This document shows positions 35,953-46,848 of a stretch of DNA of 64,000 nt, piece by piece. The position numbers and the translations under genes are program-made. How positions within the stretch are numbered: the stretch's first letter is position 1; each line of letters starts with the position of its first letter. The stretch spans positions 930,001-994,000 of the forward strand of contig OY776489.1 of NCBI GenBank assembly GCA_963675655.1, read 5' to 3'. The notes below the pieces were generated by a model that was not told the origin of the DNA, made no database searches, and saw nothing but the letters and a program-made list of their open reading frames with translations. The DNA comes from CAXXOK01 sp963675655 (GTDB lineage: Bacteria; Bacillota; Clostridia; Christensenellales; Aristaeellaceae).

Positions 35953-38900
35953 ATGAAGCGTAAGCATAACACGGATAATAAACCTAGAGTATTATCGCTC
36001 ATCCTTGTACTTATTATGCTATTTAGCACATATAGTTTTTCTTCCAGTGGAATGATTCCCGCTCAGGCAAGTGAACTTGAGAACCCAAACAATGGTTTAC
36101 CAAGTGAAACTGAAGTGATTGAAGGCACTACTCCTGCGCCCACACCAGCTATTCAAGCCCCTGCAGCTACGGCAAGTCCGGATACTGAAATCGAAGCAAC
36201 CCCAACACAAGTGGTAGATACAGCCACGCCGCCGGAACCAACGGAGGTACCCGCCGCTACGACAAGCCCGGATACTGAAATCGAAGCAACCCCAACACAA
36301 GTGGTAGATACAGCCACGCCGCCAGAACCATCGGAGGAGCCCGCCGCTACGACAAGCCCGGATACTGAAATCGAAGCAACCCCAACACAAGTGGTAGATA
36401 CAGCCACGCCGCCGGAACCAACGGAGGTACCCGCCGCTACGACAAGCCCGGATACTGAAATCGAAGCAACCCCAACACAAGTGCTAGATACAGCCACGCC
36501 GCCGCCGGAAGATAAACCACTTAGCCTGCAGGAGTATATTCAAAGCGCAGGATATGCCTATCTATTGACTGTAGATAAGAAATCCGGTGTATATAGCGGA
36601 TATGGCATGAGTAGTAAAAAACGAATAGGCACAATAAATGGTAAAGGTACGCTTTTATTGGCGTCCGATTATGTGCCGCGTAATGGTAAAAATGCCGCAA
36701 TACTGGTATGGTTTGATACGGATGATGGCCCAGTAAGCGGTTATGTATCGGAAAATCGCCTGAGCACGAGACCGATGAGTGTAGCGGAAGCGATGAATTA
36801 TATCAGCCAACATGGATTGGCCATCCGTAATATTGCGCTGAGCAATGCGTCTTATACCATTGCCAAAGCGGCGTATACACCACAGAAGCCTGAACCCACT
36901 GCTACTCCAGACGTCACCGAACCAGCACCCACACCCAGTGAGAGCATGGAACCCACTGCTACTCCAGGCGTCACCGAACCAGTGCCCACGCCCAGCGAGA
37001 GCATGGAACCCACTGCTACTCCAGACGTCACCGAACCAGCACCCACACCCAGTGAGAGCATGGAACCCACTGCTACTCCAGACGTCACCGAACCAGTGCC
37101 CACGCCCAGCGAGAGCATGGAACCCACTGCTACTCCAGACGTCACCGAACCAGTACCCACACCCAGTGAGAGCATGGAACCCACTGCTACTCCAGACGTT
37201 ACCGAACCAGTGCCCACACCCAGTGAGAGCATGGAACCCACTGTTACTCCAGACGTCACCGAACCAGTACCCACACCCAGTGAGAGCATGGAACCCACTG
37301 TTACGCCGGAGGTGACTGTGTCAGTTCCGACTCCTATGCCAACACTGGATTTGTCAGTCGAACCGGAGGTGACTGTGCCAGTTCCGACTCCTATGCCAAC
37401 ACTGGATTTGTCGGTCGAACCGGACCCGACGGAAGCAACTGCGACTCTTGTACCTGACCAAGATGCCGAATGGGTACTCATGGATGACACGACTGGCGTC
37501 TCTGTCACCTTCCGTAGCAAAGCACTGCCAAAGAGTGTGTTGCCCGTGAACATCGTTCTTCAGGTTATACCTCTTGGCAGGGATGCGCTGGCAGAGATTC
37601 ACAAGCAAATCGCCGGTAAAAAAGCGGCGCAGCTGATCGCCTACGATATAAAGCTGATCGACATCACCACAGGCAAAGAAGTACAGCCCATTGGCCATGT
37701 AGGCGTCAAACTGCCCATTCCCAAGGGCTTCAATGGCAAGCTGTCAGTGTACCACTTGGGCGAGGGCGACATCGAACAAATCGACACTTCGAACGACGTA
37801 TCGAACGTCTTCTTCGAAACCGATAGCTTCAGTGTTTTTGCGCTCCTCGCTGAAGCTGATGGAGAACCCACTACGACCGATGTTTCGGCGAGGGTTGACT
37901 GGGTGTATGCTGTGGAGGATACAGCGATTGCTACCGCTGTTGAAGGCCCAGTATACGTCTATCTGTATAGAAACGATGTGTACCAGGGTCTGTCTGTAGG
38001 ATTGCAGGCTTCCAACGGTTATCAGTATACATGGGCTGATCTACCGCTTTTAGATGGAGATGGCATTCCCTACACCTATACGGTGAGACGATCCAATTCA
38101 AATTACGCTCCCACATGGATTCCCACATTCGCACAGGATACAAACGGCATATGGGTGGATACCGAAACCTTCCAGGAAACCGCTACAATGGTACTCACGA
38201 TTCGTTGGAGTGACCAGAATGATATTAACGGCTTACGACCAGCGCTTTCTATGGAGGATCTGGAAATAAAGTCCGGAATGTTTTTCACCCCTATCACGGC
38301 ATCCTCGCTGACAGAGAACGAGGATGGTAGCTACACCGCTGTATTTGAAAATGTTCCCACTACGAGAACGAGCGGACCGTCTTATGCACGTTTAACATCA
38401 TATAGCTACAAGGTATCCGGTCTACCGGGGTATTACACTTACTCTGTCGGTCTGCTTGGAGGCAATAGAACCACGCCAATCATGACCATTACACTGCCCG
38501 TTCACACTGCGAAACTCATCGACTACATGTATTCGTACCTGGGCAGTGGCGCCACTTCGGCAATGTCATGGAATCGAGCCGAAGCACTGGGTATTGAGGT
38601 GCCGGACAGCATGACTATGACGCTGATGTTGGGTGATGAGCCGGTAGATTACGCGCCAGGTGCTAGCTTCATCTTAACCCGGAACGCAGATGGCAGCTGG
38701 CCAGGTCTATCTGTTGACACGAATAAAACTTTCTATCTTCCGCGCTTGACGGAGGATGGCGTAGCCATTGATTATACCGGCCTTTGGGTCCAATACACGC
38801 CGAGTCTGTTGAATAACGAACTATCTGGTGAATACACACAGACGTTTACAAAAACCACAGGTGTAGACTCCTTTACTTTCATTTTAACTACCCTTTTGAA

Positions 38901-41900
38901 GACAATCACCCGTATTACAACGCCTGTCACATGGGTGGACGCTAACGATGCCACTGGCTTACGTCCCATTGACGTCACATTGACGTTATTGGCCAATGGT
39001 GAACCAGTGCCAAGTGCTGAGGTGTTTGCTCTTCGCGCAACCGATGGCATGGACACTCCTCCATCCAGCTGGAATTATTTGCCTCAGATGAACGAAGATG
39101 GTCTGCCAATCCACTATTCCGTGCAGGCTAACGGATTGCCAGCCTACTATGAGATGACAGTGACTGAGAACCCGATCTTTGACGAAACAGTGGGTTATGG
39201 TACGAACTCCTTAATCGCAGTAGCCGAAAACCTCACAATGACCCTTAAAACACAAAAAGTAATCGCAGATGTTCTCTGGGTGAGTGACGGTAGTGAGTAT
39301 GAGCTGTTGAATCGTCCACTAAGCGTCATTCTGACAGTGCTTGCGAGTAGCGATGGGGGTACGACCTACGAGGAATTTGAAGGCGTGTCAACCTACGCGG
39401 TTACACGTGCTGCCGACGGCACCTATCACATCGAGTGGGATCTCCCCACTGTGGACGCCGAAGGGAATGCGCTTCTCTATAAAGTGGAGCAAAACCCGCT
39501 GACTATATATACTACGAGTTATGCCGACCCTGTTACAACCGTTGATGGCGAGGGCAATCAAGAAACCAAGCTCGTGGTAACGAACACATATAACGATGCT
39601 TGGAACTACTCCATTGATCTTTCATGGAATGTTACTGACCCGACCCAGCAATACAATCGGGAAGATGTGACGTTGAGCAATTCAAGCATTGAGGTGAAAT
39701 ATAATCTAACCATTAGCGCAAATGACGATTATGATACTGGGATGATGGAAATTCGCATTCCCCGCTCACTGTGGGAAACGCGAACCGGTGATGGTTTAGT
39801 ACCCACCAGCAGCCAGATTAGCCTTCCGCAGGCACCATTAACAAACCCGCAGTACTCATTTAATTATTACATTGACGATAAGGGTAGCGCGGATACTAAA
39901 GATGATGAGATTGTATTTGTCAATTGGGAGCCGATTGAGAGCGGTTTTAAGCAGACGCTGGCTGCCGGCTATACCGTTGTACCCTCCAACACTGTTGACT
40001 GCACCATAGGTGAATTAACAGCAACGGGAAGCGCCCAAAGCGTAACACAGTCCGAGCCCGAAGAACAGGTAAGCAACACAATCACCTACAGCCTCGATAC
40101 CGGCGTACAGGTGAACAGCTTAACCAAGAGCACCAGTTCGTCTGCGCAAGGGCGTTTATATGCTTGGGATACTCGCTATGGTCCGCAGCCGGAAGATTTT
40201 GATATGAGCCAGTACAATTATGTAGCATATACATTAGCCACCCGCGTGACCAACAACCAACCGTTCCAAATTGAAATTGCTGAAACACCAGACAGTGGAG
40301 GTAAGACAGTTGCTATCCGCCTGTATTCCCCAAGGGCGGAGCAGCTTACGTTTATCGAAGCGGATGAGGTTTGGAGATCCAGCATCATTACAAGTCCGAG
40401 CTATAACAATTATCCATTTTATCTCTATGTTGTGGTTGCCTATCCTCGTGTGGCACACGAAGATCCTCTCAACCCTGGGCAGACCACCTACGATGATACC
40501 TACCAAAACATAGCTACTCTTGCGCTTGTGGCGGCGGATGAACACCCAGGCGACAAGGAGCCAGATGACCTGAACGATATTTCCCAAAAATCAGCAAGCA
40601 TTACCACGACATGGGAAGACTATGTGTTTATTTATACTGGACAAGTCTATAATGCCTACAAGTCCGTAGGTTACCTCCCACAAGATGGCGTTACACGTCT
40701 CCAATATGGGATTGACGTTACAGCTCCTGGCACAAACTTCTATATGTATGTGAATGGCTACAATCTAACAAATGGGTACAGCATGGACTTAATCGATAAC
40801 GCAGTTTATGCGCAGGCGACAATTGACGGCGTGCTTACGCCATCTATACCAACACGCCTTGGGCCGGACGATTACGAGTTTGCGTCAAACGCCGTTGTAA
40901 GCATCAGAAGCAGCGATATTGATCGCACGAACGGTACAACGATTGACGGCCTTGTTCCCAGCGAGCCTTTCACGCTGTGGGGACAGCGGGGAAGCGATGG
41001 CGCGTGGACAAAAATCATGGATATCACGATGACTCAATCGAGTAGCAAATCATATTCTATCCCAGCTGCGCTGCTCGACGAACAGGGCTATACAGGCCTG
41101 CGCCTGACCAGTCCCGAGGGACTGAGCGGTTTCTTCCACGCCAGCGTATCTGCAACACTCAAGATCAAGGCATCCTCCCCGCTGGTACAGAGTTGGCTTG
41201 CAAGCGGTGATGTAACCCACATCAATGTAGCCAACATCGCAGGCTACAAGTTGTATGCACCCAGCGAAGAAGGCGGGATCTACGAGTGGATAAACCCGTA
41301 TTCTTCTACTACAAACACATATTCGCAGTATGTAGGTTTGGACGCAGAGGATCTCGTCCGAGAAGGTGCCTACCTATTCCGTAAAAATTACTCAAGACAG
41401 ATGGGAAAAGTTGTTGAGAGTTCTACATGTAACAAGTATATCGCGTCCACACAGAACGATACCGTTAACTCCAAGGTGGATGTGCGATTCGGTATGTTTG
41501 TTGCCGAAGTCCTTAACTCCACCGTATTACCCGAAGAAATCTATATGGATAAATCAGCTGATACGGGAGTATTCTACGATTTACTACCCCTCGGATACAC
41601 ATACGACCCGGCGAGTGGTGTGTCCGTCGGTGGTGCCTATTATCGTAACATGTATACATCTAATGGTAAAAGAGCTGTTCTGACTGGTGTCGAAGTGATC
41701 GATGATTACAAGGGAACAGGACGGCAGATGCTAATCTTCAGTGTGAAAAGTCTTGAGCCGGAAGGCATGAACTACTACCAAACCGCATCCACATTTACTG
41801 GTTTCCGAATCGAGTTTACGGCCAGCATTTCGTGGGCCGATCTATCATTCGCTCCCAGCGGTTATAACATATTTGCCTATCAGCGTGGGGATGAGGAATC

Positions 41901-44900
41901 CATTGCCCTCGGATACACAGAACAAGGGTACGGTTCCAATAGTGATCCAGCGATTTTCCCGAATGATCCAGACGGTCAGCGTGTGCTTTACGATGTGAAT
42001 GGGGACGGCGATGTTACAGAGATAAATACACTTTACGCCTATACACTCGTTGCACCTGATGTTTACACTACAGTGCAGTCGGGCATTTCAAAGGTGGTTC
42101 GTGGGTACAGCAGCTATTACAAGCAGCATGACATTGTGGATGTGGACGGCACCTACCGTTATAAGCTTCGGGTGTCAACATCGGATGGAGGCACTACCAC
42201 GAATCTGGTGATATACGATATACTGGAAAACGCTATTAACATCGACGGTGCGACCGGTGAGATCGGCTGGAAGGGTACCTTCGTGGGGGTAAATACCCTC
42301 ACCGCGAGGAATCAAGGCATCGATGTAAAGGTCTACTACGCCACCGCCGCGCTCAGTTACAATGATACAGCGGGACTACAACTCGACTCCGGCAACTGGT
42401 TGCAAACGCCGCCAGGTGACCTGTCTACAGTGAAGGCGATCGCCTTTGACCTGTCCACCGGGCTAGACGGCGAACCGTTCGAGCTTGTCAACGAAAACTC
42501 CGTCGAGGTGGAGATCGCCATGCGCGCACCGGATGCGTTGCAGTCAGCGGAAATGGCTTATAACCGCCCAGCTTATATGAGCGCCTTTACACCTTCCGGC
42601 AGTTCTACACCCATTTCTGATACCATTATCGGGTCCCGCGTTACCGTTGCGTTACGGGATTTACAAGATTTTTCATTCATCAAGCAGTACGAAACTGAAG
42701 ACGAAGAGACAGGAGAGGTTGAATACCTACCGCTACCCGGTGTTGAGTTTAGGCTCTACCAGTGTACCGATTCCACCGAGGACCATGTACATTTCGGCAC
42801 ACCGGGCACCAGCAGCTCCTGCTGGGGAACAACCGCGGTGCGGACTGTGACCAGCAACGACATCGGAGAGGTCACCTTTACTGATCTTGACACCGGCACA
42901 TATGCAATCTACGAAACTTCCACCCAAACAGGCTATAGCCTACTGTCCTATCGATACTGGGTAATCGAGGTAAACGCCAGCACGGGAACCGTCAGTGCAC
43001 CCGTAGCATGGCGCTCAACTACCTCCACTGCCTATCCACTGGTTGAGATGAACTGGAACGAGAATAGCGGCAGCTACTCGCTGACGAACCAGCGTGTGAA
43101 AAAGTACATTAGCGTCACCAAAGCGTGGACGGAGGATTACGCTCATATCATCCATCCACCAACAGTCACACTGGAATTGTACCGAAATGGTATACTCTAC
43201 CGAACAAAAGTGATCAGTACCCCCAGCACTAGTTTTGTAGTCTGGTCCTTTACTGACCTCTATGCCTACGACGAATACGGTCAAACCTACACCTACGAGG
43301 TACGTGAGGTGGTGCCCGATGGTTATACCGCGTTTCCAAACCCATGGGCAACTTTCGCGAATCCCGGCAACAACGGTACTACCGTCCACAACGTGCGTCT
43401 TGGCGTTCTGGACATTGGGAAGCTAGTTGCGAACAACGGCGACCTGCAAAAGCTGTTTACCTTCTATGTGCAGTTGAAGGACAGCACTGGTAGTCCCGTT
43501 TATCCGATGGATGGCGAGAACAACCCGATCCCCTTTACCGTGAGGCGTATCGCGGCGGACGGCACTTATACCGAGGAAGAAGCAGTAGCCAGCAGCGAAG
43601 GAATCCTCACGCTGCAGGCAAAGCATGGCGAAACATTGCGCATCATTGGCCTGCCTGTGAGTACAAATTACACCGTCACCGAGAAAGATGAATCCGAGAA
43701 CAAATATACGAGCGCTGTGACTGCAGGTTCGGCAACCGGCACCACAGCCTCCAACGTAAACTCCAACGTGATTTTTACTAATACCTATACTCCCGACCCT
43801 GCTACAGTTGTACTACCGGTACAAAAGACTATCACAGGCAATACAACGCCAACGAATAAAGAATTCAAGTTTAACATAGCTGTATATGACCCGCCTCAGC
43901 CTCGTCCTCCTCTTCCACCGCATCCACTCCCCAGCTCGAACGAACTGACGATTACAGGATCTGGTACTGAATCCTTCAATGAAATTACTTATACGACCGC
44001 CGGAACCTACAACTACGTTGTGAAGGAAATGATTGGCACGGATGCTGGCTACATCTATGACACAATAGAACATATCGTCATTGTAACCGTCACAGACAAT
44101 GATGGTGTGCTCAACGCGACATGGACAGTGGACGGAGAGAGTACAAACCCCACCATCGCATTCACCAATACATACGCTCCCACACCGATAACCGTCGCAC
44201 TACCGGTAAGCAAGACGATCCAGTATGTAGCCCCACCCACGGATAAGGTGTTCAACTTCATACTTACCGCTGTGGATGATGCACCGATGCCTGTAACGAA
44301 TACCTTGGCAATTACCGGTGCAAACGATGCTTCTTTCAATGCGATTTCCTACTCGGTACCCGGGATCTACACGTATACGGTAAAGGAAACAGCCGGAACG
44401 GATACCGGATACACCTATGATGCAGCAGAGCATACTGTTATCGTTACAGTAACCGATACTAACGGTGTATTGAACGCGGCATGGACAGTGGACGGAGAAA
44501 CCGCACAATCAATTAATTTCACAAATGACTACCAGCCGTTACCCGCCGAGTTTACGCTACCGGTGCGCAAGTATATTGCCGGAGCCCCAACAGTATCGGA
44601 TGAAACCTTCCTCTTTAAAATCGATGCCGTCACCAATGGTGCGCCAATGCCTACGAGAACAGAAACAAGTGTAGTTGGCGAGGGTATAGGTAACTTCGAC
44701 ACGATTAGGTTCGCGGCCACCGGAACGTATGTCTATACTGTCAGCGAGAATCGTGGCACTTCACTTGGCTACAGTTACGATGGAGAAGTCTACACGGTAT
44801 CGGTTGTTGTAGCGGATAACAATGGACAGTTGGTCACATCTTGGACAGCAAAACGACAGGATGAAACCAGCGCTGCTGAATTGTTATTCACTAATTATTA

Positions 44901-46848
44901 CAGCCCTGCACCCACGACGGTTGTTTTACCGATTACAAAGACGATCTCCGGAAACGATACTCCTGTAAACAAGGAATTCAAGTTTAACATAGCTGTATAT
45001 GACCCGCCTCAGCCTCGTCCTCCTCTTCCGCCGCATCCACTCCCCAGCTCGAACGAGCTGACGATCCTTGGCTCAGGCACCGCCTCTTTTGGTGGGATCA
45101 CTTATACAACAGCCGGAACCTACGCCTATACGGTGAAGGAAGTAGCCGGGAGCGACCCAGGCTATACGTATGACGCAGCCGAGTATATCGTTACAGTAAC
45201 AGTTGTCGATCAAGGCGGTGCGTTGAGCGCAACATGGGCGGCAACAAAGGGTTCAGTAAGTTCTCCGGAGCTTCTATTCACCAATGCTTACGCACCTTCA
45301 CCCACGTCAATCGAACTTCCAGTTCGCAAAGCGCTGATTGGCAATGAGACACCCGCTGATAAAACCTTTACGTTTACACTGACAGCCGTTGACGGTGCGC
45401 CTATGCCAGCTTCAGGTACGCTTTCAATCACTGGTGCGAACCGCGCCTCCTTTGGTGCGATTGATTACTCTGCGGCAGGCACCTACACCTATACGTTGAA
45501 TGAGGTAAGCGGAAACGAGCCAGGTTACGGCTACGATGCGGCGGAGCACACAATCGTTGTGCTTGTGACCGATGTCAACGGTGTACTCGGTGCGACCTGG
45601 CTATCGGATGGAGAAATGGTCTCTGAAGTCACATTCACCAATGTCTATGCACCAGGGCAAGCATCGTTAAGCTTACCTGTTCAGAAAACCATTACAGGTA
45701 ATGACACTCCTTCGGACAAGCTTTTCAACTTCACACTAGAGGCGGTTGACGGCACGCCTATGCCATCAAACGCAGAAAACAGCCTGAGTAATCTGACGAT
45801 CATCGGCAGCGCAACAAGCGCCTTTGGCATTATCACCTACGACTCAGCTGGAACTTATACTTATAAGATGAAAGAAGTCGCTGGTCACGATACCGGCTAC
45901 AGTTATGATGTGACCGAGCATACTGTTGTCGTCACGGTTGTTGATAACAATGGCACATTGAGTGCTGCATGGACAGTTGATGGCCAAAGTGCAGACACAA
46001 TCACATTTGAGAACCTCTATGAACCCGAAGCGGCAATGTTGAAATTGCCAGTTCACAAATCCATTATCGGCAGTCCACCACTGGATAAGATCTTTACTTT
46101 CGAACTTAATGCTACAACTGATGCGCCCATGCCAGAAACCGGCGAAAACACGGCACAGGCTATTGGCACAGGCGATGGGGAATTCAGCACAATTGAGTAT
46201 ACACAGGCTGGAATATATGAATATACTGTGCGCGAAGTAGCAGGAAGTGAAACCGGTTATACCTATGACGATACTGTATATAACGTGATCGTCACAGTGA
46301 CCGACATCAATGGTACGCTAGAGACAACCTATTCCATCACTACCGTTGAGGGGAACGTGGATTCCATTGAATTCACCAATAGCTACACCCCTGTGCCCGT
46401 ACAACTGGCGCTAGGCGCCAACAAGGTGCTTAAAAACAAGTTGTTGACAGAGAATATGTTCGTTTTTACGCTGACTAACGATACCGGGGCAATCCTCCAA
46501 ACGGTTGATAACAAGGCGAGCGGGAGCGTGACTTTTGAGCCGATTACCTATTTCGCACCTGGCGAGTATGTATACACCATTGAAGAAAAACAGGGAAGCC
46601 TCTATGGCATCACATACGACAGAACGGTGTACACCATACGTATTATAGTCACAGACATAGATGGAGAACTGGTGGCAGTCGAGGATAAAGCCCCTGACGC
46701 GGTCGTATTCGTCAACACATACCACTCTGACATTCCCAAGACGGGTTATGGTGAAACAGGCTATCCCTATACATACCCGATTGGTGCGGGTATAGCGATG
46801 TTGGCATTGGCTCTACTGGTTAAGACGGAAAAGAAAAGACGCACTTGA
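35953..46848 (+). CDS. Giant IPKTG-anchored adhesin/pilin-like surface protein with CnaB and isopeptide domains
   Basis: A 3631-residue secreted, wall-anchored protein. In order: signal peptide (1-39); four 30-residue Thr/Pro repeats (about 70-188); a small SH3-like region (193-300); seven 19-residue Pro/Thr repeats plus two 19-residue variants (314-490); a beta domain ending FETDSFSVFALLAE (505-635); four CnaB-type domains (about 640-1200); a long central adhesin-like region (1217-2220); SpaA/CnaB domains (2230-2600); eight tandem Spy0128/FctA-like pilin domains of about 122 residues (2617-3590), each with the Lys (LPVxKxI), Glu (TVKE) and Asn (FTNxY) expected for internal isopeptide bonds; and IPKTG, a hydrophobic helix and KTEKKRRT. 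AAAGGTGG precedes the ATG. The class B sortase upstream should anchor it. Binding target unknown. Confidence 0.93.
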   Translation: MKRKHNTDNKPRVLSLILVLIMLFSTYSFSSSGMIPAQASELENPNNGLPSETEVIEGTTPAPTPAIQAPAATASPDTEIEATPTQVVDTATPPEPTEVPAATTSPDTEIEATPTQVVDTATPPEPSEEPAATTSPDTEIEATPTQVVDTATPPEPTEVPAATTSPDTEIEATPTQVLDTATPPPEDKPLSLQEYIQSAGYAYLLTVDKKSGVYSGYGMSSKKRIGTINGKGTLLLASDYVPRNGKNAAILVWFDTDDGPVSGYVSENRLSTRPMSVAEAMNYISQHGLAIRNIALSNASYTIAKAAYTPQKPEPTATPDVTEPAPTPSESMEPTATPGVTEPVPTPSESMEPTATPDVTEPAPTPSESMEPTATPDVTEPVPTPSESMEPTATPDVTEPVPTPSESMEPTATPDVTEPVPTPSESMEPTVTPDVTEPVPTPSESMEPTVTPEVTVSVPTPMPTLDLSVEPEVTVPVPTPMPTLDLSVEPDPTEATATLVPDQDAEWVLMDDTTGVSVTFRSKALPKSVLPVNIVLQVIPLGRDALAEIHKQIAGKKAAQLIAYDIKLIDITTGKEVQPIGHVGVKLPIPKGFNGKLSVYHLGEGDIEQIDTSNDVSNVFFETDSFSVFALLAEADGEPTTTDVSARVDWVYAVEDTAIATAVEGPVYVYLYRNDVYQGLSVGLQASNGYQYTWADLPLLDGDGIPYTYTVRRSNSNYAPTWIPTFAQDTNGIWVDTETFQETATMVLTIRWSDQNDINGLRPALSMEDLEIKSGMFFTPITASSLTENEDGSYTAVFENVPTTRTSGPSYARLTSYSYKVSGLPGYYTYSVGLLGGNRTTPIMTITLPVHTAKLIDYMYSYLGSGATSAMSWNRAEALGIEVPDSMTMTLMLGDEPVDYAPGASFILTRNADGSWPGLSVDTNKTFYLPRLTEDGVAIDYTGLWVQYTPSLLNNELSGEYTQTFTKTTGVDSFTFILTTLLKTITRITTPVTWVDANDATGLRPIDVTLTLLANGEPVPSAEVFALRATDGMDTPPSSWNYLPQMNEDGLPIHYSVQANGLPAYYEMTVTENPIFDETVGYGTNSLIAVAENLTMTLKTQKVIADVLWVSDGSEYELLNRPLSVILTVLASSDGGTTYEEFEGVSTYAVTRAADGTYHIEWDLPTVDAEGNALLYKVEQNPLTIYTTSYADPVTTVDGEGNQETKLVVTNTYNDAWNYSIDLSWNVTDPTQQYNREDVTLSNSSIEVKYNLTISANDDYDTGMMEIRIPRSLWETRTGDGLVPTSSQISLPQAPLTNPQYSFNYYIDDKGSADTKDDEIVFVNWEPIESGFKQTLAAGYTVVPSNTVDCTIGELTATGSAQSVTQSEPEEQVSNTITYSLDTGVQVNSLTKSTSSSAQGRLYAWDTRYGPQPEDFDMSQYNYVAYTLATRVTNNQPFQIEIAETPDSGGKTVAIRLYSPRAEQLTFIEADEVWRSSIITSPSYNNYPFYLYVVVAYPRVAHEDPLNPGQTTYDDTYQNIATLALVAADEHPGDKEPDDLNDISQKSASITTTWEDYVFIYTGQVYNAYKSVGYLPQDGVTRLQYGIDVTAPGTNFYMYVNGYNLTNGYSMDLIDNAVYAQATIDGVLTPSIPTRLGPDDYEFASNAVVSIRSSDIDRTNGTTIDGLVPSEPFTLWGQRGSDGAWTKIMDITMTQSSSKSYSIPAALLDEQGYTGLRLTSPEGLSGFFHASVSATLKIKASSPLVQSWLASGDVTHINVANIAGYKLYAPSEEGGIYEWINPYSSTTNTYSQYVGLDAEDLVREGAYLFRKNYSRQMGKVVESSTCNKYIASTQNDTVNSKVDVRFGMFVAEVLNSTVLPEEIYMDKSADTGVFYDLLPLGYTYDPASGVSVGGAYYRNMYTSNGKRAVLTGVEVIDDYKGTGRQMLIFSVKSLEPEGMNYYQTASTFTGFRIEFTASISWADLSFAPSGYNIFAYQRGDEESIALGYTEQGYGSNSDPAIFPNDPDGQRVLYDVNGDGDVTEINTLYAYTLVAPDVYTTVQSGISKVVRGYSSYYKQHDIVDVDGTYRYKLRVSTSDGGTTTNLVIYDILENAINIDGATGEIGWKGTFVGVNTLTARNQGIDVKVYYATAALSYNDTAGLQLDSGNWLQTPPGDLSTVKAIAFDLSTGLDGEPFELVNENSVEVEIAMRAPDALQSAEMAYNRPAYMSAFTPSGSSTPISDTIIGSRVTVALRDLQDFSFIKQYETEDEETGEVEYLPLPGVEFRLYQCTDSTEDHVHFGTPGTSSSCWGTTAVRTVTSNDIGEVTFTDLDTGTYAIYETSTQTGYSLLSYRYWVIEVNASTGTVSAPVAWRSTTSTAYPLVEMNWNENSGSYSLTNQRVKKYISVTKAWTEDYAHIIHPPTVTLELYRNGILYRTKVISTPSTSFVVWSFTDLYAYDEYGQTYTYEVREVVPDGYTAFPNPWATFANPGNNGTTVHNVRLGVLDIGKLVANNGDLQKLFTFYVQLKDSTGSPVYPMDGENNPIPFTVRRIAADGTYTEEEAVASSEGILTLQAKHGETLRIIGLPVSTNYTVTEKDESENKYTSAVTAGSATGTTASNVNSNVIFTNTYTPDPATVVLPVQKTITGNTTPTNKEFKFNIAVYDPPQPRPPLPPHPLPSSNELTITGSGTESFNEITYTTAGTYNYVVKEMIGTDAGYIYDTIEHIVIVTVTDNDGVLNATWTVDGESTNPTIAFTNTYAPTPITVALPVSKTIQYVAPPTDKVFNFILTAVDDAPMPVTNTLAITGANDASFNAISYSVPGIYTYTVKETAGTDTGYTYDAAEHTVIVTVTDTNGVLNAAWTVDGETAQSINFTNDYQPLPAEFTLPVRKYIAGAPTVSDETFLFKIDAVTNGAPMPTRTETSVVGEGIGNFDTIRFAATGTYVYTVSENRGTSLGYSYDGEVYTVSVVVADNNGQLVTSWTAKRQDETSAAELLFTNYYSPAPTTVVLPITKTISGNDTPVNKEFKFNIAVYDPPQPRPPLPPHPLPSSNELTILGSGTASFGGITYTTAGTYAYTVKEVAGSDPGYTYDAAEYIVTVTVVDQGGALSATWAATKGSVSSPELLFTNAYAPSPTSIELPVRKALIGNETPADKTFTFTLTAVDGAPMPASGTLSITGANRASFGAIDYSAAGTYTYTLNEVSGNEPGYGYDAAEHTIVVLVTDVNGVLGATWLSDGEMVSEVTFTNVYAPGQASLSLPVQKTITGNDTPSDKLFNFTLEAVDGTPMPSNAENSLSNLTIIGSATSAFGIITYDSAGTYTYKMKEVAGHDTGYSYDVTEHTVVVTVVDNNGTLSAAWTVDGQSADTITFENLYEPEAAMLKLPVHKSIIGSPPLDKIFTFELNATTDAPMPETGENTAQAIGTGDGEFSTIEYTQAGIYEYTVREVAGSETGYTYDDTVYNVIVTVTDINGTLETTYSITTVEGNVDSIEFTNSYTPVPVQLALGANKVLKNKLLTENMFVFTLTNDTGAILQTVDNKASGSVTFEPITYFAPGEYVYTIEEKQGSLYGITYDRTVYTIRIIVTDIDGELVAVEDKAPDAVVFVNTYHSDIPKTGYGETGYPYTYPIGAGIAMLALALLVKTEKKRRT
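36163..36516 (+). repeat. Four 90-bp coding repeats in the adhesin
   Basis: GATACTGAAATCGAAGCAAC recurs at 36181, 36271, 36361 and 36451, exactly 90 bp apart. Each unit codes a 30-residue Thr/Pro-rich spacer (TSPDTEIEATPTQVVDTATP). The copies are nearly identical, so copy number should vary between strains. Confidence 0.92.
36892..37297 (+). repeat. Seven 57-bp coding repeats in the adhesin
   Basis: GAACCCACTG begins units at 36892, 36949, 37006, 37063, 37120, 37177 and 37234, with a partial eighth at 37291. Each codes EPTATPDVTEPAPTPSESM or a close variant, a rigid Pro-rich stalk. Confidence 0.92.
37309..37422 (+). repeat. Two 57-bp variant repeats in the adhesin
   Basis: Two copies of a unit coding EVTVPVPTPMPTLDLSVEP, the same length as the preceding repeats but with a different sequence. 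Confidence 0.85.
43801..46730 (+). repeat. Eight pilin isopeptide domains (coding)
   Basis: Domain starts lie near 43801, 44188, 44548, 44916, 45304, 45661, 46033 and 46399. Domains 1 and 4 share a 92-bp segment (43861-43952 and 44974-45065) with only two differences. It encodes a Pro-rich insert (PPQPRPPLPPHPLPSS) absent from the others. Confidence 0.88.

Noticed and set aside
36097..36497. Long repetitive open frames on the minus strand opposite the adhesin repeats
   Set aside because: They are antisense shadows of the 90-bp coding repeats, without ribosome binding site or sensible protein sequence.
36163..37422. Regular repeats that could suggest a CRISPR array
   Set aside because: Repeats are contiguous, in frame, Pro/Thr coding and have no unique spacers. 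No cas genes are present.
36852..37553. 233-codon minus-strand frame opposite the 57-bp repeats
   Set aside because: A shadow of the sense repeats; the plus-strand frame has signal peptide, domains and anchor.
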